Program-made: the position numbers and the translations under genes
Assembly: GCF_014200455.1 (NCBI RefSeq)
Contig: NZ_JACHBW010000022.1
Location: 41,032-105,031 of the forward strand
DNA from: Paraburkholderia bannensis
GTDB lineage: Bacteria > Pseudomonadota > Gammaproteobacteria > Burkholderiales > Burkholderiaceae
Reading direction: 5' to 3'
DNA: 64,000 nt
Shown here: positions 36,529 to 46,202 of the stretch, piece after piece
Numbering within the stretch: position 1 is the first letter of the stretch
How the letters are laid out: every line of letters begins with the position of its first letter
The notes under the pieces: generated by a model
Database searches by the model: none
Seen by the model: the letters and a program-made list of their open reading frames with translations, nothing else
What the model was told of the DNA's origin: nothing

Positions 36529-36544
36529 TGGCACGGTCTCTGCA
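36529..36544 (+). promoter_or_regulatory. Sigma-54 (RpoN) promoter match for the repeat-protein gene
   Basis: TGGCACGGTCTCTGCA has GG and GC 10 bases apart and a perfect TGGCACG at the -24 side; the -12 side is TGCA without the second T. The expected transcription start is near 36555, about 45 bases before the ATG at 36602. Confidence 0.65.
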
Positions 36545-36548
36545 GTAT

Positions 36549-36581
36549 TGGCTATCGCAGCCGGGGGCGCTGCGATAACCA
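36549..36581 (+). promoter_or_regulatory. Strong hairpin at the start of the repeat-protein leader
   Basis: Bases 36549-36561 pair with 36569-36581 (12 of 13 pairs; core ATCGCAGC with GCTGCGAT) around the loop CGGGGGC. It coincides with the predicted 5' end of the sigma-54 transcript and ends 20 bases before the start codon, so it could stabilise the mRNA or affect translation. Confidence 0.55.
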
Positions 36582-36601
36582 AACTGAAGAGAGAGCTAGC
36601 G

Positions 36602-38539
36602 ATGGGGAACAACGTGAAGACGCGAATCACCACGATGGCGTTGTGCACCGCGGCGGTTTTCGCCGCTGCGGCCAGCGCAACGGCACGTGCGGATTCGACA
36701 CAGCCGGGGGGCGTGGCAGTAGGGGCGGCAGCAGCAGGAGGCGCAGCGCCGGGGGCGATCGTGTTGGGCGGCGGGATCGGCGGCGTGGCGACGGGCAAAG
36801 ACGTCACCATTGCGGTAGGCGGTGCGGCCGGACTTGCAGTCGACTTTGGCGGACAACCGCTGGCACAGCTCGGCGGGTTGGTGGGCGCGTTGCAGGGCGC
36901 TTCGGGTGGCGATCCGCTGGCTCCTGTGACGGGCGCGGTGAATACGATTACCGGTGCGCTGTCGGGTGCAACGGGTACCGATCCGCTGGCTCCTGTCACG
37001 GGCGTGGTGAACACGATTACGGGTTCGCTGTCTGGCGCTTCGGGTAGCGATCCGCTGGCTCCCGTGACGGGCGCGGTGAATACGATCACGGGGGCGCTGT
37101 CTGGTGCTTCGGGCGGCAATCCGCTGGCTCCTGTGACGGGCGCGGTGAACACGATCACTGGCGCGCTGTCTGGCGCTTCGGGTGGCGATCCGCTGGCTCC
37201 TGTGACGGGTGCGGTGAGCACGATTACGGGCGCGCTGTCTGGCGCTTCGGGTGGCGATCCGCTGGCCCCTGTGACGGGCGCGGTGAACACGATCACCGGC
37301 GCGCTGTCTGGCGCTTCGGGTGGCGATCCGCTGGCTCCTGTCACGGGCGTGGTGAAGACGATCACGGGTGCGCTGTCTGGCGCTTCGGGCGGCAATCCGT
37401 TAGCTCCTGTGACGGGCGCGGTGAACACGCTTACCGGCGCATTGTCGGGTGCAGCGGGCAACGACCCCCTCGCTTCCGTGACGAACGTGGCGAATGCCGC
37501 GACGAGCACGCTTGCCAGTGCTGCGAATGCCACCACCGGCAATCTGACGAATACGGTCAACGCTGCAACTGGCACGCTGACTAATGCGGTCAATGCCGAA
37601 GTGGCGGCACTGAGCACCGCATCGGGTTCGACGACGGCGAACGTGGCGAATACGGTCGACTCGACCACGGGCATTGTCGCCAACGCGTTGAACTCTGGCA
37701 CGAGCACGCTGGCTGGCACGCTCAATTCGCTGACTGCTGCGGCATCGAGTGCGGCCGGCAGCGACCCGCTGGCCCCGGTGACGAGCGCAGTGAACACGGT
37801 CGCCGGCACGCTGGCCAACGCAGCGGGCAGCGACCCGCTTGCTCCGGTCACGACCGTAGTAAATGACGTCACCGGCACGCTGGCAGGTGCAGCGGGCAGC
37901 AACCCGCTTACGCCGATCACGAGCGTCGTCAACACGGTCACCGGCACACTCGCCAGCGCAGCGGGCAGCAACCCGCTCGCCCCGGTCACCAGCGCCGTCA
38001 ACTCGGTGACGAGCACGCTGGCAGGCGCAGCAGGCAGCAACCCGCTCGCTCCGGTCACGACCGCGCTCAGCAGCGTCGCCGCGCCGGTCACCTCCGCAGT
38101 GAACACGGTCACGGGCACGCTCGCCAGCGCCAACCCGATCACGCCGATCACCGGTGCGCTCGGCGCGGTCGCGGGCACTGCCGGCACGTTGACCGGCGCG
38201 CTCGGCAACGTTGCGAAGAGCAACCCGGTGGTGCCGCTCGTCAGCGCGGCGACCGGCGCACTCGGCTCGACGCTGGCCTCGGCCGGCACGGTGACGGCGA
38301 CGGTCACGGCCGCAGTCGGTGCGGGCGTGAGTGTCTCCAGCACGGCTGCCAACGGCGGCACGGCAACGGCGGGTCAGTCGGCCGGCACCGCGGCTTCGAC
38401 GGCAACCGGCGCACTCGCACCGGTCACCGCCCTGGTCGCTTCGATCGGCTCGACGGCAACGCACGCGGCTGGTTCGGGCAGCGCGCTTTCACCGGTCACG
38501 AGCCTGCTCAGTTCGGTCACGGGCGCGTTGCCGAAGTGA
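36602..38539 (+). CDS. Secreted repeat protein with 23-residue tandem repeats (collagen-like/surface type)
   Basis: 645 residues, function unknown. A signal peptide (about 1-31, ending SATARA) and a Gly/Ala-rich segment are followed by eight near-identical 23-residue units of the form GASGGDPLAPVTGAVNTITG plus ALS, a diverged Ala/Asn/Thr-rich spacer, then about five more divergent units (AAGSNPLAPVTSAVNTVTG type) and a Ser/Thr/Ala/Val-rich tail. There is no cysteine in the repeat region and no recognised anchor or autotransporter domain. The start ATG follows GAGAGAG; the open frame upstream to 36368 includes the promoter. It is preceded by a sigma-54 promoter match and closed by a terminator. 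A cell-surface or matrix role is inferred from architecture. Confidence 0.8.
   Translation: MGNNVKTRITTMALCTAAVFAAAASATARADSTQPGGVAVGAAAAGGAAPGAIVLGGGIGGVATGKDVTIAVGGAAGLAVDFGGQPLAQLGGLVGALQGASGGDPLAPVTGAVNTITGALSGATGTDPLAPVTGVVNTITGSLSGASGSDPLAPVTGAVNTITGALSGASGGNPLAPVTGAVNTITGALSGASGGDPLAPVTGAVSTITGALSGASGGDPLAPVTGAVNTITGALSGASGGDPLAPVTGVVKTITGALSGASGGNPLAPVTGAVNTLTGALSGAAGNDPLASVTNVANAATSTLASAANATTGNLTNTVNAATGTLTNAVNAEVAALSTASGSTTANVANTVDSTTGIVANALNSGTSTLAGTLNSLTAAASSAAGSDPLAPVTSAVNTVAGTLANAAGSDPLAPVTTVVNDVTGTLAGAAGSNPLTPITSVVNTVTGTLASAAGSNPLAPVTSAVNSVTSTLAGAAGSNPLAPVTTALSSVAAPVTSAVNTVTGTLASANPITPITGALGAVAGTAGTLTGALGNVAKSNPVVPLVSAATGALGSTLASAGTVTATVTAAVGAGVSVSSTAANGGTATAGQSAGTAASTATGALAPVTALVASIGSTATHAAGSGSALSPVTSLLSSVTGALPK
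36896..37516 (+). repeat. Nine tandem 69-bp coding repeats (eight near-identical, ninth diverged)
   Basis: Unit of 69 bases (23 codons), copies beginning every 69 bases from 36896. The first eight (to 37447) differ at only a few positions, for example D/N after GG and A/V or N/K/S in the VNT segment; the ninth (to 37516) is diverged. Such near-identity at DNA level favours copy-number change. Confidence 0.9.
37748..38125 (+). repeat. Second, more diverged block of the same 69-bp repeat
   Basis: Four full units of 69 bases begin at 37748 (pattern AAGSDPLAPVT..VN.V.GTLA), followed by a longer fifth unit with an insertion. Higher divergence than the first block suggests an older duplication. 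Confidence 0.8.
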
Positions 38540-38639
38540 GGCGATCGATCACGCCAGCGACGATGCAAGCTACAAGTTAGTCGAGGAGAAATGGGCCAAT
38601 ACGCAGTGACACAAAGAAAGCGCCCGCATGTAGTACCCG

Positions 38640-38668
38640 GAAGCCGGCCTCGCGCCGGCTTCTTCTCT
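38640..38668 (+). terminator. Rho-independent terminator after the repeat-protein gene
   Basis: GAAGCCGGC (38640-38648) pairs perfectly with GCCGGCTTC (38654-38662), followed by TTCTCTTT. About 100 bases after the repeat-protein stop. Confidence 0.8.
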
Positions 38669-38738
38669 TTCAGCGCCGCTCACCGGCCTGAGCTATGATC
38701 CAGCGAGGCATTCACCCGATCTGGATATTCACGCCGCG

Positions 38739-39365
38739 ATGGGCAGCTTACGTTTGCATCTCTGGTCGATCCTCGGCACCGTGCTGGTCTATCTGCTGAC
38801 GCTCTGGGTCGACGAACTGCTGTTTCTACACAGTGGTTTTCCGCGCTTCGTCGAATGGATTTATCTGCCCACCGGCATTCGCCTGCTGAGTACGCTGCTA
38901 CTGGGCATGGACGGCGCGATCGGGCTGCTGATCGCCGCGCTGCTGGTCGACTTCTGCCATTATTTTCCGCACGATCCGGTGCGGGCCATCGCGGGCGCGA
39001 TCATCAGTTCGGCGGGACCTTACGCGGTTTATCGTCTGGCGCTCGAACGCTATGGCCTCAAGGCTACGCTCGCGAATCTCACGCCGCGGCGTCTGCTTGT
39101 GCTGGCGTTTGCAGTCGCTTTCACCAATGCCACCTTGCATCACATCTGGTTTGCGCTGGCGGGCGCAACGCCCGATCTGCTGGAGAGCTACAGCATGATG
39201 TTCGGCGGCGATCTGCTCGGCGCGCTGATCCTGCTCTACATCATCAAGGGGCTGCTCAGGCTGCTGCCCGCGCATTCAGGGCACTCGCGCGCGAGCAAAG
39301 GTTTGTTCCGCGTGCGGCTGGCGCTCGACAGCGCCTATAACAACCCGTGGCGGCTACGCGCGTGA
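38739..39365 (+). CDS. Hypothetical multi-pass membrane protein (MASE1-like look)
   Basis: 208 residues with about five hydrophobic segments. LPTGIRLLSTLLLGMDGAIGLLIAALL followed by DPVRAIAGAIISSAGPYAVYRLALERY resembles the membrane sensor module MASE1, but no output domain is attached and the assignment is tentative. No clear ribosome site is seen before the ATG. It is monocistronic and converges with the dehydrogenase at 39411. Confidence 0.65.
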   Translation: MGSLRLHLWSILGTVLVYLLTLWVDELLFLHSGFPRFVEWIYLPTGIRLLSTLLLGMDGAIGLLIAALLVDFCHYFPHDPVRAIAGAIISSAGPYAVYRLALERYGLKATLANLTPRRLLVLAFAVAFTNATLHHIWFALAGATPDLLESYSMMFGGDLLGALILLYIIKGLLRLLPAHSGHSRASKGLFRVRLALDSAYNNPWRLRA

Positions 39366-39410
39366 ACGGGTCGCACCCGTAGTCGATATCAGCGCGATTT
39401 CATTGCGATA

Positions 39411-40331
39411 TCAACCGCCCGCAATCAGCTTGCGCCGCGCCGCTTTCACCCGCGCGAGCCGCGCTTCATCCCACTCATAGAAACCCGCGCCGCTGCGCAC
39501 GCCCACGCGTCCGGCGTCCACCTGTTCGCGCAGCAGATCGATCACCTCCTCGTCTTTCGCGAGTTCGGGCATCAGATGCGAAGAAATATCGACGAAAGTA
39601 TCCAGGCCGCCCATATCGGCGCTTTCGAGCGGCCCGACGATACTCCAGCGTCGGCCCAGCGAAGCCTTCATCACACGGTCGACCACCTCGGGACTGGCCG
39701 CGCCCGAACGTACGATATTGAGCGCTTCGCGCAGCACCGCGAATTGCAGCCGGTTGCCGACAAAACCTGGAATCGCCTTCGCAAGCACCACCGGCTCCAT
39801 GCCGATCTCGCGCATCAGCGCTTCGGTGCGCGCCGTGACGTCGGGCGCGGTGGCGCTGCCCGGCACCACTTCGACGAGCGGAATCATATGCGGCGGATTC
39901 CAGAAATGCGCGATCACGAAACGTTGCGGCGCGCTTAGTGCTTGCGCGAGTTTGTCGGGCTCGAAACCGCTGGTGTTGCTGGCGAGAATCGCATCGGGCG
40001 CGAGCACGGCGTCGAGTTGCGCGTAAAGCCGGTGTTTGAGGTCGAGTACTTCGGGCACGGCTTCGAAGACGAATCGCGCCTGCCTCATGACGTCGAGTTG
40101 CGCGCTGGTTTCAATGCGCGCGAGCGTCGCCTCGCGCGCGGCGACGTCGATACGTCCGGCGTCGATCAGTTCGTCGAGCACCGCTTGCGCTTTTCCATTC
40201 ACGTCCGCCAGACGCGCGGGATCGACGTCATGGACGATCGTGCGCAGACCGTGCAGGGCGCATTGCGTTGCGATCCCCACGCCCATCAAACCCGTGCCGA
40301 TCACGCCCGCCACTGTCACTTTGCCGTCCAT
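39411..40331 (-). CDS. 3-hydroxyacyl-CoA dehydrogenase family protein
   Basis: NAD-dependent dehydrogenase of 306 residues oxidising 3-hydroxyacyl-CoA-type substrates. The Rossmann motif GVIGTGLMGVGIA is at residues 9-21, followed by the acidic NAD-discriminating D in VHDVDP. FEAVPE, SNTSGFEPDKLA, RFVIAHFWNPPHMIPLVEVVPG (catalytic His region) and KAIPGFVGNRLQFAVLREA are all family landmarks. The start at 40331 has AAGGAG 8 bases upstream. The short form, without a fused hydratase, fits beta-oxidation side enzymes or 3-hydroxybutyryl-CoA-type dehydrogenases. It stands alone. Confidence 0.85.
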   Translation of the reverse strand: MDGKVTVAGVIGTGLMGVGIATQCALHGLRTIVHDVDPARLADVNGKAQAVLDELIDAGRIDVAAREATLARIETSAQLDVMRQARFVFEAVPEVLDLKHRLYAQLDAVLAPDAILASNTSGFEPDKLAQALSAPQRFVIAHFWNPPHMIPLVEVVPGSATAPDVTARTEALMREIGMEPVVLAKAIPGFVGNRLQFAVLREALNIVRSGAASPEVVDRVMKASLGRRWSIVGPLESADMGGLDTFVDISSHLMPELAKDEEVIDLLREQVDAGRVGVRSGAGFYEWDEARLARVKAARRKLIAGG

Positions 40332-41057
40332 GCCATGTCTCCTTGAATGCCCGAATAAAACGCAAGCGAGCCGCAAGCATACCGCGTCACGCCCGCGCCC
40401 GATTCGGCCTCCGCCACGGCGATGAAATAGCGCGCGCTCTTGACGGAAAGACTCATGCGGCGCGAACCGGCATCGGGTTTTTGGGTTGGCGAGGTATCGC
40501 CCGCAGATTTGCCGGCAAATCAAGAGCCCTTTATAGGGAAATCGAAGCTCAATCCAATACGCAATTCGATGCGCAATTCGATGCGCAATGGTTGCGGACT
40601 TTCACACGCCCTGTTTTCGTGTGACCATATTCGTCGATGCACCTTGCCTCCACGCCATCCGGAAACCTCTGTGATCTATTTGCCTACGCGCCGCAAACTG
40701 TCGATCGGCTTTCCCATGCTGGCGGGTGCGATCGATGTTCACGCAACGTTCTCGCAGGGTAGTGCTCCGCTTGCTGATATCGAACACCGCCACGGTGGCC
40801 GGTCAGGCGTTTAAGCCCTCGATACCGGCGCGGGCCGCACGCTCGAACATCGCGGGGGTGAGCGCTTTCAGCCGCAGACTGGCAGGCAGCGGACCGGCCC
40901 GGCACGAGCGTCGAGGACGAAACCAACGACTACGCGCTGGTGCGCCCGCCAGGTCGCGCGCGAAGCGGGCAAGGTGTTCGTGCAATGAGCAAGCGCGGCT
41001 GCGTGACCGGGTTCGCCGTGCTTCGCATGCTGGAACCGTCAACATCGGCAATATCGA
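40332..41057. other. Gene-poor stretch with a short tandem repeat
   Basis: About 725 bases in which I recognise no gene. Small open frames on both strands (for example 40440-40814) show no family pattern. Around 40559-40590 the 12-base unit GCGCAATTCGAT is repeated about two and a half times. The sequence may hold decayed coding DNA, but I could not identify a parent. Confidence 0.5.
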
Positions 41058-42527
41058 TTGAGGGAGGCCACTCTGGACATCACGATCGAGTCGAAACAGC
41101 GTACGCCGCTCGCCTGGTATCGCGCCTCGTTTCCGTACGCCGCTGCGCTTGCCGCTGCCGCGCTGGTGCTGTTCGCGCCGGCCGTGCTCAACGATCCCGA
41201 TAGCTGGTGGCACGTTGCGGCGGGCACGTGGATGCTCGCGCATCTGAGCGTGCCGCCCGTGGACCCGTTTTCATTCTCGATGGCCGGGCAGCCCTGGGTG
41301 GCGCACGAATGGCTGGCCGAAGTGGCAATGGCGCTGGCCTATGCCGCGCTCGGATGGAGCGGCGTGGTTGCATTGTTCGCGGCGGCCGTTGCGGTGATGA
41401 CGGCTTGCCTCGCGCGCTATCTTGCGCGCCATCTGCGGCCCCTTGCGGCGAGTGTCGTGCTGTTGCTGGGCGTGGCGTGCGTCGGGCCGAGCCTGCTTGC
41501 GCGTCCGCATCTGCTCGCGCTGGCGCTGCTGGCGCCGTGGCTCACGGGTCTGTTGCGCGCGCACGAACAAGGCGAGCGCCCCCCGAGCCCGCTACTGCTT
41601 TTGATGGTTGCTTGGGCCAATCTGCATGGCAGCTTTATCTTCGGCCTCGCGCTGGCCGTGCCGATCGCACTGGAGGCGATGCTCGACGCCAGGCGCGAGA
41701 ACGGCCGCGCGCGTGAGGATGCGTCGCGTATCGTGCGTGGCTGGACGATGTTTCTGGTCGCTGCGGTGCTGTCCGCGCTGATCACGCCGCATGGCGTCGA
41801 AGGCCTGCGCCATCCGTTCGAAATGAGCGCGATGAAGCATATCGTCAGCATCGGCGAATGGCAGCCGCTCGATCTGCGACAGTTGCATCCGATCGAGATT
41901 GCGCTCGTGGCGCTCGCGTATGCGCTTGTCACGCGCCGCGTGCGCATCTCTGCGCCGCGCCTGCTGATCGTCGCGGGCCTGGCGTGGCTGGCCTTCGCGC
42001 ACGGACGCCATGAGATGCTGGCGGGCGTGGTGGGCGCCGCAGTGCTTGCCGAGCCGCTGGGACGGGCTTTGGGCAGCACGCCGCAAACGCTTGAGCGGCC
42101 TGGCTGGCGCGTTGCCGCGCTCTGGCTGGCTGGCGCGGCGCTGCTGTTCGGCTTGCGTTTTGCACAGCCGGTCGCGCGCGGCGATAGCCCAACCTCGCCC
42201 GTCACGGCGCTCGCGCATGTTCCGGCCAGTCTGCTGGAGGAGCCGGTTTTCAATAGCTATGAGTTCGGCGGCTACCTGATCTTCCAGCATGTGCGGCCCT
42301 TCATCGACGGACGCGCCGATATGTACGGCGATGCCTTCATGTTTGCCTTCCTGGACGCCATGCGGCCCGATCGCGCGGCGTTCGAGCGTCTCGTTCAGCA
42401 GTACCGCATCCGTTGGGCCTTGCTCGACGCGCGTGCGAGCGCCTCGGCGATGATCGCGACGATGCCGGGCTGGCGACGCCTCTATGCCGATTCGACTGCC
42501 GTGGTGTACGTGCGTGACACGCCTTGA
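41058..42527 (+). CDS. Hypothetical polytopic membrane protein (about 12 TM)
   Basis: About 485-489 residues, function unknown. Ten to twelve hydrophobic segments cover most of the protein. Conserved-looking polar motifs face the first loop (NDPDSWWHVAAGTWML, SFSMAGQPWVAHEWLAE), and a C-terminal soluble part contains FNSYEFGGYLIFQHVRPFIDGRADMYG. This layout resembles PMT/GT-C-type membrane glycosyltransferases, though I cannot name a family. No ATG fits: the frame opens with TTG at 41058, but the AGGGAGG site at 41061-41067 would serve the CTG at 41073. The start is therefore uncertain. Confidence 0.7.
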   Translation: MREATLDITIESKQRTPLAWYRASFPYAAALAAAALVLFAPAVLNDPDSWWHVAAGTWMLAHLSVPPVDPFSFSMAGQPWVAHEWLAEVAMALAYAALGWSGVVALFAAAVAVMTACLARYLARHLRPLAASVVLLLGVACVGPSLLARPHLLALALLAPWLTGLLRAHEQGERPPSPLLLLMVAWANLHGSFIFGLALAVPIALEAMLDARRENGRAREDASRIVRGWTMFLVAAVLSALITPHGVEGLRHPFEMSAMKHIVSIGEWQPLDLRQLHPIEIALVALAYALVTRRVRISAPRLLIVAGLAWLAFAHGRHEMLAGVVGAAVLAEPLGRALGSTPQTLERPGWRVAALWLAGAALLFGLRFAQPVARGDSPTSPVTALAHVPASLLEEPVFNSYEFGGYLIFQHVRPFIDGRADMYGDAFMFAFLDAMRPDRAAFERLVQQYRIRWALLDARASASAMIATMPGWRRLYADSTAVVYVRDTP

Positions 42528-42536
42528 GTCTGGTGC

Positions 42537-42940
42537 CTAAACGTCTGCCGCCGTGCCCGACTTCCATGGCGCGGCTCTATGCACATCGGCCTGATAGAAC
42601 GAGGCGAAGCGTTCGAGCTGACGCTCGGCCTCGGCGCGATCGACGCCTTCGTGAAGGACCGCGCTGGAGAAACCGGTGCGCTCCATCTGCAGCAGTTGAT
42701 CGGCGAGCACGTCGCCGGTCGCGCGCAAATCGCCCTTGAAACCCAGACGCCGCCGCACGAGCCAGGCCTGGCTGAACGCGCGGCCATCGGTGAAGGTGGG
42801 GAACTGCAATTCCACGCGCGCGGCGCTCGCGATCTCCAGCGCGTGCGCCAGCAGGTCGGCGTCGTTGGCCAGGGTGAGGACAGCGCCTTCGGTATCGGCC
42901 GCGTGTTCGTGTGCGCTCAAAAGACGGATGCGTTGTGTTT

Positions 42941-42944
<4 letters not shown>
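42537..42944 (-). CDS. DUF934 family protein, partner of sulfite/nitrite reductase
   Basis: 135 residues, soluble. The family core is visible: TLANDADLLAHALEIASAARVELQFPTFTDGRAFSQAWLVRRRLGFKGDLRATGDVLADQLLQMERTGF. DUF934 genes nearly always follow cysI-type reductase genes in proteobacteria, and here the start overlaps the reductase stop by ATGA (42941-42944). The role is unproven; assembly or electron delivery to the reductase is assumed. Confidence 0.88.
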
Positions 42945-44731
<1,787 letters not shown>

Positions 44732-44946
44732 GGTGACTACCGGGAAGCGCCGGAAGATTACGGAGACGGGATCGTCAACGGTATCGCGGCGCGGGGCGCG
44801 CTCCAAGCAGCAGTTGATGCAAAAACGGGCGCAGCAGAGCGATTATTTGCGGCGCTTGAGGGATTTTTGATGTGTTTGGGTGCCCGCAGGGCGTGCGATT
44901 GGCGCTATCTTCAACGCACGAATCCGACCCTCGCCACGCAGACGCC

Positions 44947-46149
44947 ATGCAGCCAGATCGCCACCAACGCCACCATCGCCACCATCGCCACCATCGGTAC
45001 TTTCGGGAAGAGGATTGCTCGCTCGCCGATTTTATCGACGTCGTGGAGCGCAACCGTGACGCGGTGCGCACCACGCACGCGCAGAGCGTCAACGAGCATG
45101 TGCCGTTCTACGATTGCGCGAGCCTGAACCGCACGCTCGACGATCCGCTGCGCCGCATGGCCTTGCAGCAGGAATGGGCCGACGTGCTGGAGCAGGGCGC
45201 GGGCGTGTTCGTGCTCAAGCGCGCATACGCGGATACCGCGACGATCGACGCCGCGAGCGCCGTGTTCGAAGCCATCATCCACCACGAGCGCGGGGCCGGC
45301 AGCGCGCCGGCCGACCACTTCGCGAAGGCGGGCGCGAATGACCGCATCTGGAACGCACAGCAAAAGCTCTGTCTGCGCGCGCCCGAGGTGTTCGCGCGCT
45401 ACTACGCCAATCCGATGCTGGTGGCCGCGTCCGAAGCCTGGCTTGGGCCGTGCTATCAGATGACCGCGCAGGTCAATGTCGTGCGGCCCGGCGGCGCGGC
45501 GCAGCAGGCGCATCGCGACTATCACCTGGGTTTTCAGACGGCCGGGCAGGCCCAGCGCTATCCCGCGCAAGTGCATGCGATGTCGCCGTTTCTCACGCTG
45601 CAGGGCGCGGTGGCGCATTGCGACATGCCGGTCGAAAGCGGCCCGACCAGACTGCTGCCGTTCTCGCAGCGCTACGCGCCGGGCTATCTGGCATGGCGGC
45701 GGCAGGACTTTCGCGATTATTTCGAATCGCATCAGCGGCAATTGCCGCTGGAAAAGGGCGATGTGATTTTTTTCAATCCTGCGCTCTTTCACGCCGCTGG
45801 CGAGAATCGCACCGCGCACGTACAACGCATGGCGAATCTGCTGCAGGTTTCGTCGGCGTATGGCCGGGCGATGGAATCGCTCGACCGCGTGGCGATGTGC
45901 GAGGCGCTTTATCCCGTTCTGCTGGAGCGGATCGCGCAGGGCGCGCTGACGCAAGCTCAAACCGATGCCGTGATTGCCTCGTGTGCGGAGGGTTATCCGT
46001 TCCCGACCAATCTCGACAGCGATCCGCCGCAAGGCGGTCTGGCGCCGGAAAGCCAGCAGGCGTTATTGCGTCGCGCCTTGAATGAAGCATGGCGGCATGA
46101 GGATTTCGTCGCGGCGATTCGCGTGCAGGATAGGCGACGATTGGCCTGA
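44947..46149 (+). CDS. Phytanoyl-CoA dioxygenase (PhyH) family protein
   Basis: Fe(II)/2-oxoglutarate oxygenase of about 400 residues. The HxD metal pair is H189/D191 in QQAHRDYHLGF. The second half of the site is FHAAGENRTAHVQRMANL, with H282 the likely third ligand and the arginine after it binding 2-oxoglutarate. The substrate is unknown. The ATG at 44947 is preferred; a GTG at 44872 is also open in frame. The N-terminus carries a His/Arg-rich run (HQRHHRHHRHHRYF) encoded by a 9-base tandem repeat. It is divergent from cysI with about 215 bases between. Confidence 0.82.
   Translation: MQPDRHQRHHRHHRHHRYFREEDCSLADFIDVVERNRDAVRTTHAQSVNEHVPFYDCASLNRTLDDPLRRMALQQEWADVLEQGAGVFVLKRAYADTATIDAASAVFEAIIHHERGAGSAPADHFAKAGANDRIWNAQQKLCLRAPEVFARYYANPMLVAASEAWLGPCYQMTAQVNVVRPGGAAQQAHRDYHLGFQTAGQAQRYPAQVHAMSPFLTLQGAVAHCDMPVESGPTRLLPFSQRYAPGYLAWRRQDFRDYFESHQRQLPLEKGDVIFFNPALFHAAGENRTAHVQRMANLLQVSSAYGRAMESLDRVAMCEALYPVLLERIAQGALTQAQTDAVIASCAEGYPFPTNLDSDPPQGGLAPESQQALLRRALNEAWRHEDFVAAIRVQDRRRLA
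44961..44996 (+). repeat. Four tandem copies of a 9-bp unit CCACCATCG
   Basis: Copies at 44961 (CCACCAACG), 44970, 44979 and 44988. In the PhyH-family gene they encode His-His-Arg-type steps near the N-terminus. In-frame unit, so copy number changes only the length of the basic tract. Confidence 0.85.
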
Positions 46150-46164
46150 AATGCGTACAGTCTA

Positions 46165-46187
46165 TATGTACAGTTTAGCTGTATATA
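46165..46187. promoter_or_regulatory. Inverted repeat, probable MarR operator
   Basis: TATGTACAG (46165-46173) and CTGTATATA (46179-46187) form an inverted repeat with 8 of 9 positions matched, centred about 27 bases before the MarR start. AT-rich palindromes of this size immediately upstream of marR genes usually bind their own product. Confidence 0.6.
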
Positions 46188-46202
46188 TGCTATGGTTCGG
46201 AC

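Larger units (their letters stand above)
35534..36601. other. Long divergent regulatory region between the rhl operon and the repeat-protein gene
   Basis: About 1.07 kb with no credible gene. It contains two outward-facing sigma-54 promoter matches, at least five perfect CGTAACG/CGTTACG heptamers, a GCATCGC-N7-GCGATGC inverted repeat (36458-36478), T-tracts around 36065 and 36310, and a hairpin before the right-hand start. The part from about 36000 to 36480 is visibly richer in A and T than the flanking genes. Details are given in the separate entries. Confidence 0.7.

Noticed and set aside
36896..37447. Regularly spaced repeats considered as a CRISPR array
   Set aside because: Units are contiguous 69-bp coding repeats with no unique spacers and stay in frame.
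36451..38361. 636-codon minus-strand frame opposite the repeat protein, itself repetitive
   Set aside because: It mirrors the 69-bp repeats; the + strand reading has a signal peptide, ribosome site, promoter and terminator.
44775..45092. Minus-strand frame with a WWRWWRWWR run
   Set aside because: It is the antisense reading of the 9-bp repeat in the PhyH-family gene and has no other support.
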